Shown in pieces: positions 14,826 to 27,290 of a stretch of 33,823 bases of DNA. How positions within the stretch are numbered: the first letter of the stretch is position 1; the number at the start of each line of letters is the position of its first letter. The notes under the pieces were generated by a model that was given only the letters and a program-made list of their open reading frames with translations, was not told the DNA's origin and did no database searches. The DNA is taken from contig SKFV01000016.1 of NCBI GenBank assembly GCA_007117785.1, forward strand, positions 1 to 33,823, given 5' to 3'. The position numbers and the translations under genes were made by a program. Source of the DNA: Pseudomonas sp. GTDB lineage: Bacteria; Pseudomonadota; Gammaproteobacteria; Pseudomonadales; Pseudomonadaceae.

Positions 14826-16167
14826 CACGGAACAAGCCATTCGCTTGTTGCTGGTCGATGATGAGCCGAATATTCTCCGCAGCCTGCATCGCTTACTGCG
14901 TCAGGACGATTACGCCATCACGCTGGCAGAGTCGGGTGATGCCGCCTATGCCCTGTTACAGCAGCAAGCCTTTGACGTCATCGTCTCTGATGCACGGATG
15001 CCCGGCATGGATGGCGCCACCCTGCTTGGCCATGCTTATACCCTCTGGCCAGACAGTGTACGCATATTACTGACCGGCTACGCGGATATGACGACTACCG
15101 TCAAAGCCGTTAATGAAGGACAAATTTTCCGCTACCTGAGCAAACCCTGGGACGACGACGAGCTGCGTCACACCCTACAGCAGGGCTTGACGTTACAGGC
15201 GTCAGAGCGAGAGCGGATCCGCCTGAGTCGTATCATTACCCGACAGAACCATCAACTCAAACAACTCAACGACCAACTACAGCATCAGGTCACCGCAAAG
15301 ACCAGCGAGCTGGAGCAGACAGCCGACATGCTGGACCTGACCTATGAAGAGTTGAAGCACAGTTATATGCAAGCGACCGAAGTGTTTGGATCGCTGATCA
15401 ATATGCGCTTGCCGGCCAGCCAGCATACCAATGCCCGCGTTACCGAGCTGTGCAATGCCATGGCAGCATTACTGGATTACGCCGAGAGTGACCGGCGTAA
15501 TCTCACCATGGCAGCCGCTCTCTATAACATCGGCAAGCTGACCTGGGACGATCGTTTACTGCAACTGCCGCTCGACAGCATGGGTAATCGTGAGCGACAA
15601 CTCTGGGAACGCTACCCGCAAACCAGCAGTGAAGTGCTGTTGGGGCTGGAACCCTTGCAGGAGACTGCACAGATTATTCGCCATCATCAGGAGGCCTGGA
15701 ACGGCAGTGGACACCCCGACCAACTGACCGGCAATGCTATACCCCGTTCAAGCCAGATTTTACGTCTCGCCGTTGATTACATTGAGCTGCAAGCTGGCCT
15801 GATCGTGCCACGACAACTGGACCGCGAACAGGCTATCGATCTGATTCAGCAAGCAGCGGGCAGCCGCTACTCACCGGAACTCGTGCCGCTGTTCGTAGCG
15901 TGTACCGAACAGTTTGCGGAGTTATCGCCAGGCCAGGACGCCTGTGTGTGGTTGAGCACTCGGCAGCTTCTACCCGGCATGGTACTGGGCAAGAACCTTA
16001 TCGCACATAGCGGCTTACTGTTACTGAATGCCAACAAGGCGCTGAGCGACATGATCATCGATAAGTTACTGAGCTTTGAAGCCAGTGAACAAACCCAATA
16101 CCGGGTGCCTGTCCTCAAGGACAGCCTCAAAAACAGTCAAACCATCCGTGAGGACACCGTCCCATGA
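14812..16167 (+). CDS. Response regulator with degenerate HD-GYP domain (YN...GHP)
   Basis: The start is set at the ATG at 14812, which follows AAGGAGG and gives MSANNTEQAI directly before the receiver; the ORF track's start at 14533 is a run-on in the wrong reading of the kinase gene. The protein has 451 residues. The receiver (10-125) has phospho-Asp 60 (VIVSDARMPGMDG) and a typical KPW. A coiled coil covers about 130-185. The HD-GYP-type domain (about 190-360) has lost catalytic residues: the HD pair of HDIGK is YN (ALYNIGKL, 238-239) and GYP is GHP (300-302), though HH and the rest are kept. Hydrolysis of c-di-GMP is therefore doubtful. P. aeruginosa PA2572 is a known YN-GYP protein. The C-terminal 80 residues are not recognised. 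Confidence 0.9.
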   Translation: MSANNTEQAIRLLLVDDEPNILRSLHRLLRQDDYAITLAESGDAAYALLQQQAFDVIVSDARMPGMDGATLLGHAYTLWPDSVRILLTGYADMTTTVKAVNEGQIFRYLSKPWDDDELRHTLQQGLTLQASERERIRLSRIITRQNHQLKQLNDQLQHQVTAKTSELEQTADMLDLTYEELKHSYMQATEVFGSLINMRLPASQHTNARVTELCNAMAALLDYAESDRRNLTMAAALYNIGKLTWDDRLLQLPLDSMGNRERQLWERYPQTSSEVLLGLEPLQETAQIIRHHQEAWNGSGHPDQLTGNAIPRSSQILRLAVDYIELQAGLIVPRQLDREQAIDLIQQAAGSRYSPELVPLFVACTEQFAELSPGQDACVWLSTRQLLPGMVLGKNLIAHSGLLLLNANKALSDMIIDKLLSFEASEQTQYRVPVLKDSLKNSQTIREDTVP

Positions 16168-16535
16168 AAATTCAACTCGTCGACGATGAACCCTTTCTGC
16201 TGAAGGCTATGCAGCGTGAATTGCGTCGCTATGGCGACTGGGAAACCCACTCCTTTACCTCAGCAGAAGATGCGCTGGAAGGGCTGGAAAGGCACGAATA
16301 TGACATTATCATCAGCGATTACAGCATGCCGAAAAGCAGCGGTGTCGACTACCTGCAACAGGTACGCCAGAAACAGCCAAATGCCAAACGCGTATTGTTG
16401 ACCGCGTGGGCGGACCAGCAGGTACTGGCTGATGCGATCAACCGCGCCCAAGTTCACTGTTACTGGCCCAAACCCTGGCAGGTCAGCCAATTACTTGAGC
16501 TGATGAAAAGCCATGAGCAAGCGGTGCAACCCTAA
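16164..16535 (+). CDS. Single-domain response regulator (receiver only)
   Basis: The protein has 123 residues: DD at 7-8, phospho-Asp 52 (IIISDYSMPKSSG), Thr in LLTAW, and Lys in YWPKPW. There is no output domain. The KPW ending links it to the receiver of the preceding HD-GYP-like protein, so the two may share the same kinase. The ATG overlaps the preceding TGA (ATGA). It may act as a phosphate sink, a shuttle, or through direct contact with a partner. The KPW-type receiver is common in regulators paired with HD-GYP domains. Confidence 0.92.
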   Translation: MKIQLVDDEPFLLKAMQRELRRYGDWETHSFTSAEDALEGLERHEYDIIISDYSMPKSSGVDYLQQVRQKQPNAKRVLLTAWADQQVLADAINRAQVHCYWPKPWQVSQLLELMKSHEQAVQP

Positions 16536-16600
16536 GCCAGCAGCCGAGCATCGGGGTAGAGGCTAAAGTCTCAAGCGAAAAAATGTAAAACTGCCATGTA

Positions 16601-16640
16601 AAAGATATGCAAGCTTGCCGTTGATGTGCAAGATATCGAC
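16601..16640. repeat. Cluster of TGCAAG/CTTGC motifs in a convergent intergenic gap
   Basis: The 124-base gap between the receiver gene and the nitronate monooxygenase gene contains GCAAGCTTGC (a perfect ten-base palindrome), then TGCAAG 11 bases further on, framed by GATAT and ATATC. The same half-site occurs in the palindrome at 13411-13425. No T-run follows, so it is not a standard terminator. Role unknown. Confidence 0.35.
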
Positions 16641-16659
16641 GTAAGTTTGCTGCTTTGCG

Positions 16660-17675
16660 TCAATGGCCAAGCCAACGTGTCAACTCCGCGGCCGAGCGCA
16701 CCTTGTCGGGTATATGTTGACCGGCCCAGAGCGGCGAGAAATCACCGCTCTGGGCCGCCTCTGCAGCTTTGCGCAGGGGCGCCAGCGCATTACCCGCCTG
16801 TGGAAAAGCCGGTGCCAGTTCACTCATCGGCCCTTGCTCGCGCATCAAGCGGTTGACGATACCGCGCGCCGGACGCCCGCTGAACAGGTTGGTCAGTGCT
16901 GTGTGTTCGGCTCCTGGTGCCTGCAAGGCAGCACGGTGCACAGCACTGGTAATGGCTTCAGGGCATAGCAGATAGGCAGTACCAACCTGCACGGCACTGG
17001 CGCCGAGGGCCGTCGCAGCGCGCACGCCGGCCGGATCAGCAATACCCCCGGCAGCAATCACCGGCACGGATACAGCAGCAACCACTTGGGGCAGCAGAGC
17101 AAAGATACCTACCTGGGTGCTAATGTCATCACTGAGAAACATGCCACGATGGCCGCCAGCCTCTAGCCCTTGGGCGATAATCAGATCCGCACCGTTCTGC
17201 TCAAGCCAGCGCGCCTCGGCAACGGTGGTAGCGCTGGCCAGCACCTTGCAGCCCAAGGTTTTAACCTGAGCCAGCAAATCCGCAGCCGGCAAACCAAAAT
17301 GGAAACTGACCAGCGGCGGTGGGCAGTCGGCCAATATGTCCAATAGCTCACGGCTGAAAGGTTGCCGGCCAGCGCCACTGGGGGCTTTCCCGGCATCCAA
17401 CTCGAATTCGGCGTAATAGGGCGCCAGGCTCTCCCGCCAGCGCTGCTCGACAGCCACATCAGCCGGTGGCGCTTGATGACAGAAAAAGTTCACATTCCAC
17501 GGCCCTGCAGCTGTCTGCATACACTCCAACTCAGCGGCCAATGCGTCGCTACTCAACATGGCTGCCGGAATCGAACCGACACCGCCAGCGGCACAGACCG
17601 CCAGCGCCAACCGGCTATCCTGGGAACCTGCCATGGGTGCCTGAATAATCGGTAGACGGCTGCCGAGTGTTTTGC

Positions 17676-17685
<10 letters not shown>
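16660..17685 (-). CDS. Nitronate monooxygenase family flavoprotein
   Basis: The protein has 341 residues of the 2-nitropropane dioxygenase/NMO family: an FMN-binding TIM barrel with PIIQAPMAGSQDSRLALAV at the N-terminus, VSFHFGLP carrying the usual active-site His, GLEAGGHRG, and the phosphate-binding end IAAGGIADPAGVRAA plus GASAVQVGTAYL. These enzymes oxidise alkyl nitronates such as propionate-3-nitronate; the natural substrate here is unknown. The ATG follows GGAG and overlaps the end of the acetoacetyl-CoA synthetase gene by ten bases. It is the last gene of a three-gene leftward operon and ends convergently with the receiver gene. Confidence 0.93.
16723..16756. repeat. Perfect 12-base-pair inverted repeat inside the nitronate monooxygenase gene
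   Basis: The arms are GGCCCAGAGCGG and CCGCTCTGGGCC, separated by ten bases. It lies about 65 bases inside the 3' end of the gene, facing the convergent operon. There is no T-run on either side. It codes for an ordinary stretch of the protein, so it may be chance, but the stem would be very stable in RNA. Confidence 0.5.
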
Positions 17686-19621
<1,936 letters not shown>

Positions 19622-19625
<4 letters not shown>

Positions 19626-22600
19626 GGGCTCAGCACCTCATAACTGGTGATATAGGTAGTGGCCTGCGGCTCGGCTAGCGGTCGGCTGAACAGATAGCCC
19701 TGAGCAATATCGCAGCCCTGCAGACGCAGAATTCTCAGTTGTTCGCTGGTTTCTACCCCCTCGGCGAGCGTCCGCATGCCCAGACTTCTGGCCAGGTTGA
19801 TGGTCACACTGACGATGGCCGCATCATCGTTATTGGCGCTCAGGTGACGGATAAACGACTGGTCGATTTTCAGGGTTTGCAATTCATAACGCTTGAGGTA
19901 ACTCAGCGACGAGTAACCAGTACCAAAATCGTCCAGTGCAAGCCCAATCCCCAGGTTATGTAGCTCCTGCATGATGCTGACTGCCAGATCCGGGTCCTGC
20001 ATCGCGATGGTTTCAGTCAGCTCAAGATCGATACTGCTAGACGGTAAGTGATGCCGCCGCAGCAGGCTGGCTACCTGTGTCGCGAGGTCTGGTGCATTGA
20101 ACTGGGCGGCCGAGAGGTTAATCGCCATACTCAACTGGTTATGCCCCGCGGCATGCCAACGTGCCAATTGGGCCATCGCCTGCTCCATCACCCAGTCACC
20201 AATCGGCAAAATCAAACCACTATTTTCTGCCACCGGAATAAATTCGGCTGGCGACACCTGACCCAGTTCTGGATGCTGCCAGCGCAACAAAGCTTCAAAA
20301 CCAAGCAAACGACCACTCACCAGCTCATGCTGCGGCTGATAATTCAGGCTCATCTGGTTCAATTCCAGAGCCCTGCGCAAAGCGTTCTCGATTTCCAGTG
20401 TGCGCACATAATGCGTTTGCAGTGCTGGAGTAAAAAAACTGAAGGTGTTGCGGCCCAGCGACTTGGCCCGGTACATAGCGATATCCGCCTTGGTATGCAA
20501 GCCAGCCAGGTCACTGGCGTCGTCCGGATACATGGCAATGCCGATGGACGCAGTAACCACCAGTTCATGCCCCTGGGTTTCGATCGGATCAGCCAGCAAA
20601 TGCAGAATATCTTCGGCCTTCAAACTGGCAACATTGGCATCGACTTCCGGCAACAAAAGCATGAACTCGTCACCACCCAGACGTGCCAGTGTGTCTACAT
20701 CTCGCAGGGAGCCCTGCAAGCGTTTGGCAATCGCAACCAAAAGTGTATCGCCTGTCTCATGCCCCAACGAATCATTAACGTTCTTGAAGTTATCCAGATC
20801 GATATACAAGAGAGCAACCTGCCGCTCGTGCCGCGCTGCCAGTTTAAACGCAAAGGTAGCGCGCTGTTCAAGAAGCGGCCGATTGGGTAACTCAGTCAGC
20901 GGATCATAGTAGGCCAGCCTGTAGATACGCTTTTCATCTTGCTTGCGCTGGGTGATGTCATTGATCACCGCCAGATAATGACTGACCTCACCCTGTTCGT
21001 TCAGTAAACGGGTGACAGTCAGCCATTCCGGGTACAAAGTGCCGTCCTTGCGTCGGTTCCAGACCTCGCCTTGCCATTGCCCCTCGTTGTCAATCTGATG
21101 CCACATGCTTTCGTAAAAGGCGCGATTGTGTCGACCGGAAGACAGAATGCTGGGTTTTTTACCCAAAACCTCGGCTTCAGAGTAACCAGTGATCCGGCTA
21201 AAGCCCTGGTTGACCATAATAATGCGCTGCTCGGGGTCAGTGATCAGAAAGCCGTCAGTACTTTGCTCGAAAGCGCGAGTAGTCAGACGCAAGCGCTCAG
21301 TCGCTTCTACCTGCTCAGAAAAATCCATCACTGTGCCGACAAAGCGCCCACTACGCTCACCTTCAACGCTGACAATATAGCGCCCTCGAACCAGCAGCCA
21401 GACCCAGTGGCCATCAGCATGCCTTACACGGACCTGATCCTCGTACAAATCCAGTGATTGATCACGCATGTAGCGCACAAAGCGGCGCACAGCCCGACTT
21501 TGGTCTTGCGGATGAATCAGGCGCACCCAGACGTACCAGATATCCGAGCGCTGAACAGCCGTCAGGTCATCCGCTTTCATGCCCAGCAGGGAAAAGTATT
21601 CATCATTGCAGTAGAGGATGTTGCGATGAGTATCGTATTCCCAGGCCCCGGTATTGGTTGCCGAAATTTGCGCTTCGTAACGTGCCAGGTTGTCCCGCGC
21701 AGCTTGCTCAGCCTTGATACGCAAACTGATATCTCTTGACAGCACGACGAACACCGGTGGCTCAGCCCCCGGCTTGCGAGCAACTGATAGCTCAAACCAG
21801 CGCTGGCTTTCATCAACGGGTAAACAGATGCGTTGGCCCGTGGACCACCCTTGCCTGTCTGCCTCTTGTAAAGCAGCCAGCACCGCATCCGCCGATGCGC
21901 GATCCGTGAACACCTCGCTGACTGTGCGCCCGCGGAGCTGACTGAAGGGCGCTTCAAGTCGCTCAGGTGCCGAGTAATAGGTCAGGTAGGTGCCTTCCCG
22001 GTCCATTTCAAACAATAGGTCAGGAATGGCAAGTACTATACCTTCGGTGCGTTGACGGCCTTCCTCAATAGTCGCTGTGCGCATTACCACTTCATGCTCA
22101 AGATGTTCACGCTGCCAACGGACACGTAATAGCGATAAAACCAGATATGCCAGCAACAGGCTTATCAGCAGGGCAGTTGACATCCATATAAGCAGATAGG
22201 GCATTGAGCCTTCAGCCTCCTGCTCGATACGCAACTGCCAACGGCTATTGGTTAGCTCGAAGTCACCCGTCATGTAATTGCCAGACAAGGCATCATGGCT
22301 GCTCAGAACGATTTCATAATCACCACTGAGGGTATCAAGGCGTAGCAATTGATAGGCATAACCCTGTTCACGCAAGTGTTGCAGATCTGCCGTCTCCAGC
22401 AGTCCCGAAATCCGGATAAGAACACTGACCAGCCCCCAAAACTCTCGCTGATGGTCATCTTCAAGATAAACAGGCACACGGCCTACGATGACTTCACGTC
22501 CATCTGCCAGTGTTACCCGGGAGGAAATCGTCAACTCTTCTCGTTCGACAGCCAGCCATGCATCCCTTGATGTGTCTGGATCAGTGAAGAGATCACGCCC

Positions 22601-22969
22601 GAGATTCTCTTGACTGCCTTCGAGTGGCGCAATCATGTCGACTACACCTCCAGGAGCCAGAGCGAGCATCGAAACGCCCGGATAATTGCGCAGCAATTCA
22701 GTGCTGAAACCCTGGAAATCGTTGAATTCGCCGTTAGTGAACCTAACAACACCGGCAAGTGCGTCGGCGACGCTGAAAGAACGTATCAGATGGTCCTGCA
22801 AGCCCTTGGCGTGCAAATCTGCCAAGGTATCAGTCTGGTGTTTTTGTTCCTGCTGTTGGTAGCTGAAAAGGTTGAGCACAACCGCGGTTGAGAGTGCCAG
22901 ACACAAACAGAAAGCCAGACCAGCAAAGGCCCAGTAGCGGGTAGGCAGTTTCAGAAATTGATCAACCAT
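19622..22969 (-). CDS. Membrane CHASE-PAS-GGDEF-EAL c-di-GMP protein
   Basis: The protein has 1115 residues. Membrane segments at about 13-35 and 257-283 flank a periplasmic CHASE-type sensor domain (about 55-250; FTNGEFNDFQGFSTELL, YPGVSMLALAP). Three PAS domains follow in the cytoplasm (about 310-420, 430-555, 562-675). The GGDEF domain (about 680-850) is intact (RLGGDEF at 763-769) and the EAL domain (about 860-1110) keeps FEALLRW (892-894), NLSAAQFN, ELTET, LDDFGTGYSS, KIDQSF and LAEGVET. It may thus make or break c-di-GMP; which activity dominates cannot be told. Its TGA overlaps the start of acetoacetyl-CoA synthetase. The ribosome site is weak. Confidence 0.94.
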
Positions 22970-23094
22970 CAGGGGCTCACAAACAAAAAGTGCTGTTGTT
23001 GTATGACGTCCCGGTCGAAAAGCTGCCTTTGGGCTTGGGCAGCAGGTTATGTTCCGACCGATATTGTCGCATAAACCCCTGTTTTAACTATGAT

Positions 23095-24123
23095 TTAGTA
23101 GTAGTTCTGCAACCTTTCGCGGCGACTTACTGCAGCTTGTCGGCCCAGCTCGGCAACGCGAGCATGAAAGATGGCCCAGTCGTTTCCGGCCTCGGCAAAA
23201 AGCGCGGCAAAGCCCGGTACCCATTGGTCATATAACCCAAAGGGTAGCAGACTGGCGTTATTTAGCTCGCTGGCAAACCAGTGATCAAAGCGTGTACTGC
23301 CAGCCCATTGCTGATCGCGCCAATCGGCATAGTCGGCTCGCAATTGTGCAAAACGCTGATCGCGCTGGTCTCGCAACTCTTCCTGCAGCAAAGGCTGGGC
23401 ATAGACGACCTGCAAGTCTTCCCGTGCCGTCAGCATAAATTGCACAAACTCGCGCTGCTGCTGACGCTCGGTCGCTTCGGGTTGCGGCCAGCCTTGTAGT
23501 TTGCGCCACTCGCGCAACCCCTGCTGTTCGACAAAGGTGGCATAGGATTCATTGAAGGCGGTGTCATTGCGCACATAGACCTGTTGGTGCGCCAACTCAT
23601 GGAAAATCAGCCGCACCAGCTCCTCATCACTCCAGTGCAGCATCGAACTGAGCACCGGGTCATCATACCAGCCCAGGGTCGAATAGGCCGGGACCCCGCC
23701 AATAAACACCTGTTTGCCGCGCTCGCGCCAGTCAGCCGCGGCTGACTGCGCATCCGCCTGGGAAAAATAGCCGCGATAGCTCACACAGCCCAGCCAGGGA
23801 AAGCATTGCTCAACCGGCTCGACCGAGAATTCCGGAGTGATCATCAGATTCCACAATACATAGGGCCGGGGCAAGGCGCTGTAACGGGTATAACTGGCAT
23901 TGTCCGGCAGGGCCAGTTGCTCACTGGCAAACTGGCGGGCTTCCAACGCCAACCCCAGGCGCCGCTGCAATTCAGGGTCGGCCTCAGGATCGGCCAGAAT
24001 AGTTTCAATCGGTACCGCCAGCCGCATCACCTCACGCTGACCCTGCCAGGCCTGGTGCAGATAGCTCATGCCGCTGCAGCCAGTCAACAGCGCCAGCAGC
24101 GCGCCGATCATCAGTCCACGCAC
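23095..24123 (-). CDS. Predicted aminopeptidase, lipoprotein (zinc metallopeptidase)
   Basis: I chose the GTG at 24123 because AAGGAGG ends four bases before it; the ORF track's ATG at 24141 is six codons upstream. The product of 342 residues then starts with a lipoprotein signal ([16 protein letters not shown]; lipobox LTGC), so it is probably anchored to a membrane in the envelope. The catalytic zinc motif is HELAHQ (about 195-200) with the third-ligand Glu in [13 protein letters not shown]. This fits the Pfam 'Aminopep' family (PF10023) of putative aminopeptidases, with HExxH zinc chemistry. It overlaps the 3' end of trpI by 13 bases, so the two are probably co-transcribed. No substrate is known. 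Confidence 0.87.
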   Translation of the reverse strand: MRGLMIGALLALLTGCSGMSYLHQAWQGQREVMRLAVPIETILADPEADPELQRRLGLALEARQFASEQLALPDNASYTRYSALPRPYVLWNLMITPEFSVEPVEQCFPWLGCVSYRGYFSQADAQSAAADWRERGKQVFIGGVPAYSTLGWYDDPVLSSMLHWSDEELVRLIFHELAHQQVYVRNDTAFNESYATFVEQQGLREWRKLQGWPQPEATERQQQREFVQFMLTAREDLQVVYAQPLLQEELRDQRDQRFAQLRADYADWRDQQWAGSTRFDHWFASELNNASLLPFGLYDQWVPGFAALFAEAGNDWAIFHARVAELGRQAAVSRRERLQNYY

Positions 24124-25001
24124 AGGGCCTCCTTGAGCCATTCGGCCAGTTCCCGTGCCGCTGCTTGCGGCTGACGCGCAGGTACCCAGAGGCTCAACTG
24201 ATTGCCAGTAGAAACAAAGCCCCAGGGCGCCAACAAGCGCCCGGCAGCCAGATCATCAGCCACCAACAGTTGTGGCGCAATGGCCACACCCAAGCCAGAT
24301 AGCGCCGCTTCCAGCAGGTAATACAAATGCTCAAAGCCCTGCCCTTGTTGAATCTTTGCCGGGTCCAGCTCACTGGCCTTGGCCCAGTCCGTCCAGGCTT
24401 GTGGTCGCGACTGGGTATGCAGCAGCGCCTCCTGCAACAGCGTCGCAGCCGGTTGCCCCTGCAAGCTGTTGGCGCGGGCAAAACGCGGGCTGAATACCGG
24501 GCCAATGCGCTCGGCAGCAACAGGATAGACCTGCATATCCGCTGGCCAGGGCGGTGCGGCAAACAGCAGGGTGGCGCTGACTCCGGGGCGGCGCGGATCC
24601 AGTTCGCCTTCGCTGGCTGACAAATGCAGGTTCAGCGCTGGCAGTTCGTTGTTGAGTCGATCCAGGCGCGGAATAAACCAGCGCGCCAACAGGCTACCCG
24701 GGCAAGCAAGCAGGAAGGGCGCGGCCAACTCGCTGGCACGGACTTCGCCACAGGCCAGACGCAAACGCTCAAAGGCATCCTGGACGGCGCTCTGCAAATG
24801 CTGGCCGGCGGGGGTCAGGCGAATACCGCGCCCCACCTTATCGAACAGAGCCACACCCAGCTCCTGCTCCAGCAGTCGGATCTGACGACTGACGGCACCA
24901 TGGGTGACGTACAATCTGGCTGCCGCCTGGCTCACACTTTCCAGCTCGGCAACACGCTCGAACACCTTGAGGGCATTGAGTGAGGGGATATCTCTGGCCA
25001 T
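24111..25001 (-). CDS. trpI: LysR-type activator of tryptophan synthase genes
   Basis: Starting at the ATG at 25001 gives [11 protein letters not shown], which matches the usual start of Pseudomonas TrpI; the ORF track starts at a TTG four codons earlier. The protein has 296 residues. The winged HTH at about 5-65 contains [32 protein letters not shown]; the rest is the LysR effector-binding domain. TrpI binds indole-3-glycerol phosphate and activates the divergent trpBA operon. That arrangement is seen here: trpB begins 100 bases away on the plus strand. The 3' end overlaps the aminopeptidase gene. Confidence 0.92.
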   Translation of the reverse strand: MARDIPSLNALKVFERVAELESVSQAAARLYVTHGAVSRQIRLLEQELGVALFDKVGRGIRLTPAGQHLQSAVQDAFERLRLACGEVRASELAAPFLLACPGSLLARWFIPRLDRLNNELPALNLHLSASEGELDPRRPGVSATLLFAAPPWPADMQVYPVAAERIGPVFSPRFARANSLQGQPAATLLQEALLHTQSRPQAWTDWAKASELDPAKIQQGQGFEHLYYLLEAALSGLGVAIAPQLLVADDLAAGRLLAPWGFVSTGNQLSLWVPARQPQAAARELAEWLKEALCVD

Positions 25002-25100
25002 AAAACAGGTCAACTTTTCTCACAGGTTGCGGCCAGCATATCGCTTTTTTAACCGCTCGGGCAGGCCTATTGTATGCGCATGCTTCCAGAGGAGGATGCC
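25002..25100. promoter_or_regulatory. trpI-trpB divergent control region
   Basis: The 99-base gap carries the trpB ribosome site GAGGAGG (25090s) and a possible -10 TATTGT at 25068-25073. The -35 at the matching distance is only a T-run (about 25045-25050), as expected for a promoter that needs an activator. In Pseudomonas, TrpI binds this interval. I cannot delimit the TrpI sites from the sequence. Confidence 0.5.
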
Positions 25101-26309
25101 ATGCAATCCACTACCTTTACCCAAGGCGCCGATGCCCAGGGCCAGTTCGGTCAATTTGGCGGCCGTTTTGTTGCCGAAACCCTGATGCCGCTGATTCTCG
25201 ATCTGGAACAAGCGTTCAATCAGGCCATGTGTGAGCCGGACTTTCTGGCCCAGCTCGACCGCTTCCATGCCGAGTTCGTTGGCCGTCCCAGCCCGCTGTA
25301 TTTCGCTGAACGCCTGACCGAACAATACGGCGGTGCCAAGATCTACTTCAAGCGTGAAGAGCTGAACCACACCGGCGCACACAAGATCAACAATTGCATC
25401 GGCCAGGTCTTGCTGGCCAAGCGTATGGGCAAGACCCGCATCATCGCCGAGACCGGTGCCGGCATGCACGGCGTGGCAACCGCCACCGTGGCCGCCCGTT
25501 TCGGCTTGCCCTGCGTAGTCTACATGGGTGCCACTGATATTGAGCGCCAGCGCGACAATGTCGCCCGGATGCGGCTGATGGGCGCCGAGATCGTGCCGGT
25601 TACCTCGGGTCGCGGCACGCTGAAAGACGCCATGAACGAAGCCCTGCGCGACTGGGTCACCAACGTTGACAACACCTTCTACATGATAGGTACGGTCGCC
25701 GGGCCACACCCTTACCCGACCATGGTACGTGATTTCCAGGCCATTATCGGCCGCGAAACCCGCCAGCAGATGCTCGCCCGCGAAGGCCGTCTGCCGGACA
25801 GTCTGATTGCCTGCATTGGCGGTGGCTCCAACGCCATGGGCCTGTTCTACCCCTTCCTCGATGATGCCGAGGTACGCATCGTGGGTGTCGAGGCGGCCGG
25901 CCATGGCCTGGACAGCGGCCAGCACGCAGCCAGCCTCAAGGGCGGCCAGCCCGGTGTATTGCACGGCAACCGAACCTATCTGCTGCAGGACGACGACGGC
26001 CAGATCGCCGATGCCCACTCGGTCTCGGCCGGCCTTGACTACCCCGGCATCGGCCCGGAACACGCCTGGTTGCATGAGCAGGGCCGCGTTGAGTATGTCG
26101 CCGTCACCGATACCGAAGCGCTGGATGCCTTTCATAACTGCTGCCGGAAAGAAGGCATCATCCCGGCGCTGGAAACCGCGCATGCCCTGGCCGAAGTGGC
26201 CAAACTTGCGCCCACCCTGCCCAGCGACCACCTGATGGTGGTCTGCTTGTCTGGTCGCGGTGACAAGGACATGCCCACAGTATTACGCCTCATGGAGGAA
26301 GCCCAATGA
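25101..26309 (+). CDS. trpB: Tryptophan synthase beta subunit
   Basis: The start is the ATG at 25101, preceded by AGAGGAGG at five bases and giving 402 residues, the normal length; the ORF track's ATG at 25074 lacks a ribosome site. The enzyme joins indole and serine to tryptophan with PLP. The PLP Lys is in HTGAHKINN (about 86), the phosphate-binding loop is [10 protein letters not shown], and the substrate loop [14 protein letters not shown] is present. It overlaps trpA by four bases (ATGA) and works with TrpA as an alpha2-beta2 complex with an indole tunnel. It is activated by TrpI. Confidence 0.98.
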   Translation: MQSTTFTQGADAQGQFGQFGGRFVAETLMPLILDLEQAFNQAMCEPDFLAQLDRFHAEFVGRPSPLYFAERLTEQYGGAKIYFKREELNHTGAHKINNCIGQVLLAKRMGKTRIIAETGAGMHGVATATVAARFGLPCVVYMGATDIERQRDNVARMRLMGAEIVPVTSGRGTLKDAMNEALRDWVTNVDNTFYMIGTVAGPHPYPTMVRDFQAIIGRETRQQMLAREGRLPDSLIACIGGGSNAMGLFYPFLDDAEVRIVGVEAAGHGLDSGQHAASLKGGQPGVLHGNRTYLLQDDDGQIADAHSVSAGLDYPGIGPEHAWLHEQGRVEYVAVTDTEALDAFHNCCRKEGIIPALETAHALAEVAKLAPTLPSDHLMVVCLSGRGDKDMPTVLRLMEEAQ

Positions 26310-27130
26310 ACAACCTGCGCCTGGCCAAACGCTTTAAGCAATTGCGCAGCGAGCAACGTGCTGCGCTACTGACCTATATGTGTGGCGGCGATCCGAACTA
26401 TGCCGACAGTCTGCAATTGCTGCTCGGCCTGCCTGCTGCCGGTGCCGATATCATCGAACTCGGCATGCCCTTCAGTGACCCCATGGCTGACGGCCCAACC
26501 ATTCAGGCCGCCACCCAGCGCGCCCTGAAAAACGGCCAGACTCTGCACAAGACGCTGGAAATGGTCTGTCGCCTGCGCCAACATGACATGGAAACTCCGG
26601 TAGTGCTGATGGGTTACTACAACCCGATTCACCGCTTCGGTCCTGCCACTTTCCTCGGTGCTGCCGCCAGTGCCGGTGTTGATGCGCTGCTGATCGTTGA
26701 CCTTCCCGCGGAACACGATAACGAACTCGGCCCGGTGGCCCGTGAGCTGGGCATCGATATGATTCGCATGACCACGCCGACCACGGATGCCAAACGCCTG
26801 CCCAATGTCCTCAACGCGGCCAGCGGCTTTATCTATCACGTCGCCCTGAATGGCGTCACCGGTGTCGGCCAGGCCGAAACCGAAAAAGTCGCCAACAATC
26901 TCGCGGCCATTCGCAGCAAGACCGACCTGCCCCTTTGCGTCGGCTTCGGCGTCCGCCGTCCGGAACAAGCCGCTGCCTTTGCCCAAATCGCTGACGGTGT
27001 GGTGGTGGGTTCAGCCCTGGTGGAGTGTTTGTTGGAACATGGGGTTGAGGCTGCTTTGTCGCTTACCCGTGAGTTGGCTGAGGCTGTGCGTGGGGTTGAT
27101 CCTTCCGTTAACAAGGCAATCGCTGGGTAA
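26306..27130 (+). CDS. trpA: Tryptophan synthase alpha subunit
   Basis: The protein has 274 residues and a TIM barrel that splits indole-3-glycerol phosphate into indole and glyceraldehyde-3-phosphate. The catalytic Glu is in [17 protein letters not shown] (about 52) and the catalytic Asp is in [16 protein letters not shown] and GFGVRRPEQ form the phosphate site. It is coupled to trpB by ATGA. The last 40 or so codons use more T- and G-ending codons (TTG, GTT, GGG) than the rest of the gene, a visible change in style close to the 3' end. Confidence 0.98.
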   Translation: MNNLRLAKRFKQLRSEQRAALLTYMCGGDPNYADSLQLLLGLPAAGADIIELGMPFSDPMADGPTIQAATQRALKNGQTLHKTLEMVCRLRQHDMETPVVLMGYYNPIHRFGPATFLGAAASAGVDALLIVDLPAEHDNELGPVARELGIDMIRMTTPTTDAKRLPNVLNAASGFIYHVALNGVTGVGQAETEKVANNLAAIRSKTDLPLCVGFGVRRPEQAAAFAQIADGVVVGSALVECLLEHGVEAALSLTRELAEAVRGVDPSVNKAIAG

Positions 27131-27159
27131 TTTGCTTTGCCTTCGCTGGAGCATTGCCG

Positions 27160-27290
27160 ATTACGGTATCTCACCTGAGCCGCAGCATTGCCGGGGATGG
27201 CATCTACGAGCCTACAGGGAAGTATTTACGGCGTGTCCAGCCGGGCAGTACGCCAACTCGGCAACCCTGCACACACTGAAATATTCCTAT
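27160..27290. repeat. Possible dispersed intergenic repeat between trpA and aroE
   Basis: The gap between convergent trpA and aroE has no gene and no clear terminator. It contains CATTGCCG twice and a stretch (GCCTACAGGGAAGTATTTAC, then GGCGTGTCC and AGTACGCCAACTCGGCA) that resembles intergenic repeats I have seen in pseudomonads. There is only one copy in this window, so this rests on memory of similar sequences. Confidence 0.3.

Noticed and set aside
23010-23070. Possible sigma-54 promoter before the CHASE-GGDEF-EAL gene (CGGAACATAACCTGCT on the minus strand)
   Set aside because: The GG-N10-GC spacing fits but both flanks depart from the consensus (CGG and CTGC), so it is no better than chance.
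25020-26231. 403-residue minus-strand ORF opposite trpB
   Set aside because: It is a GC-driven shadow of trpB; no family resemblance, whereas trpB is certain.
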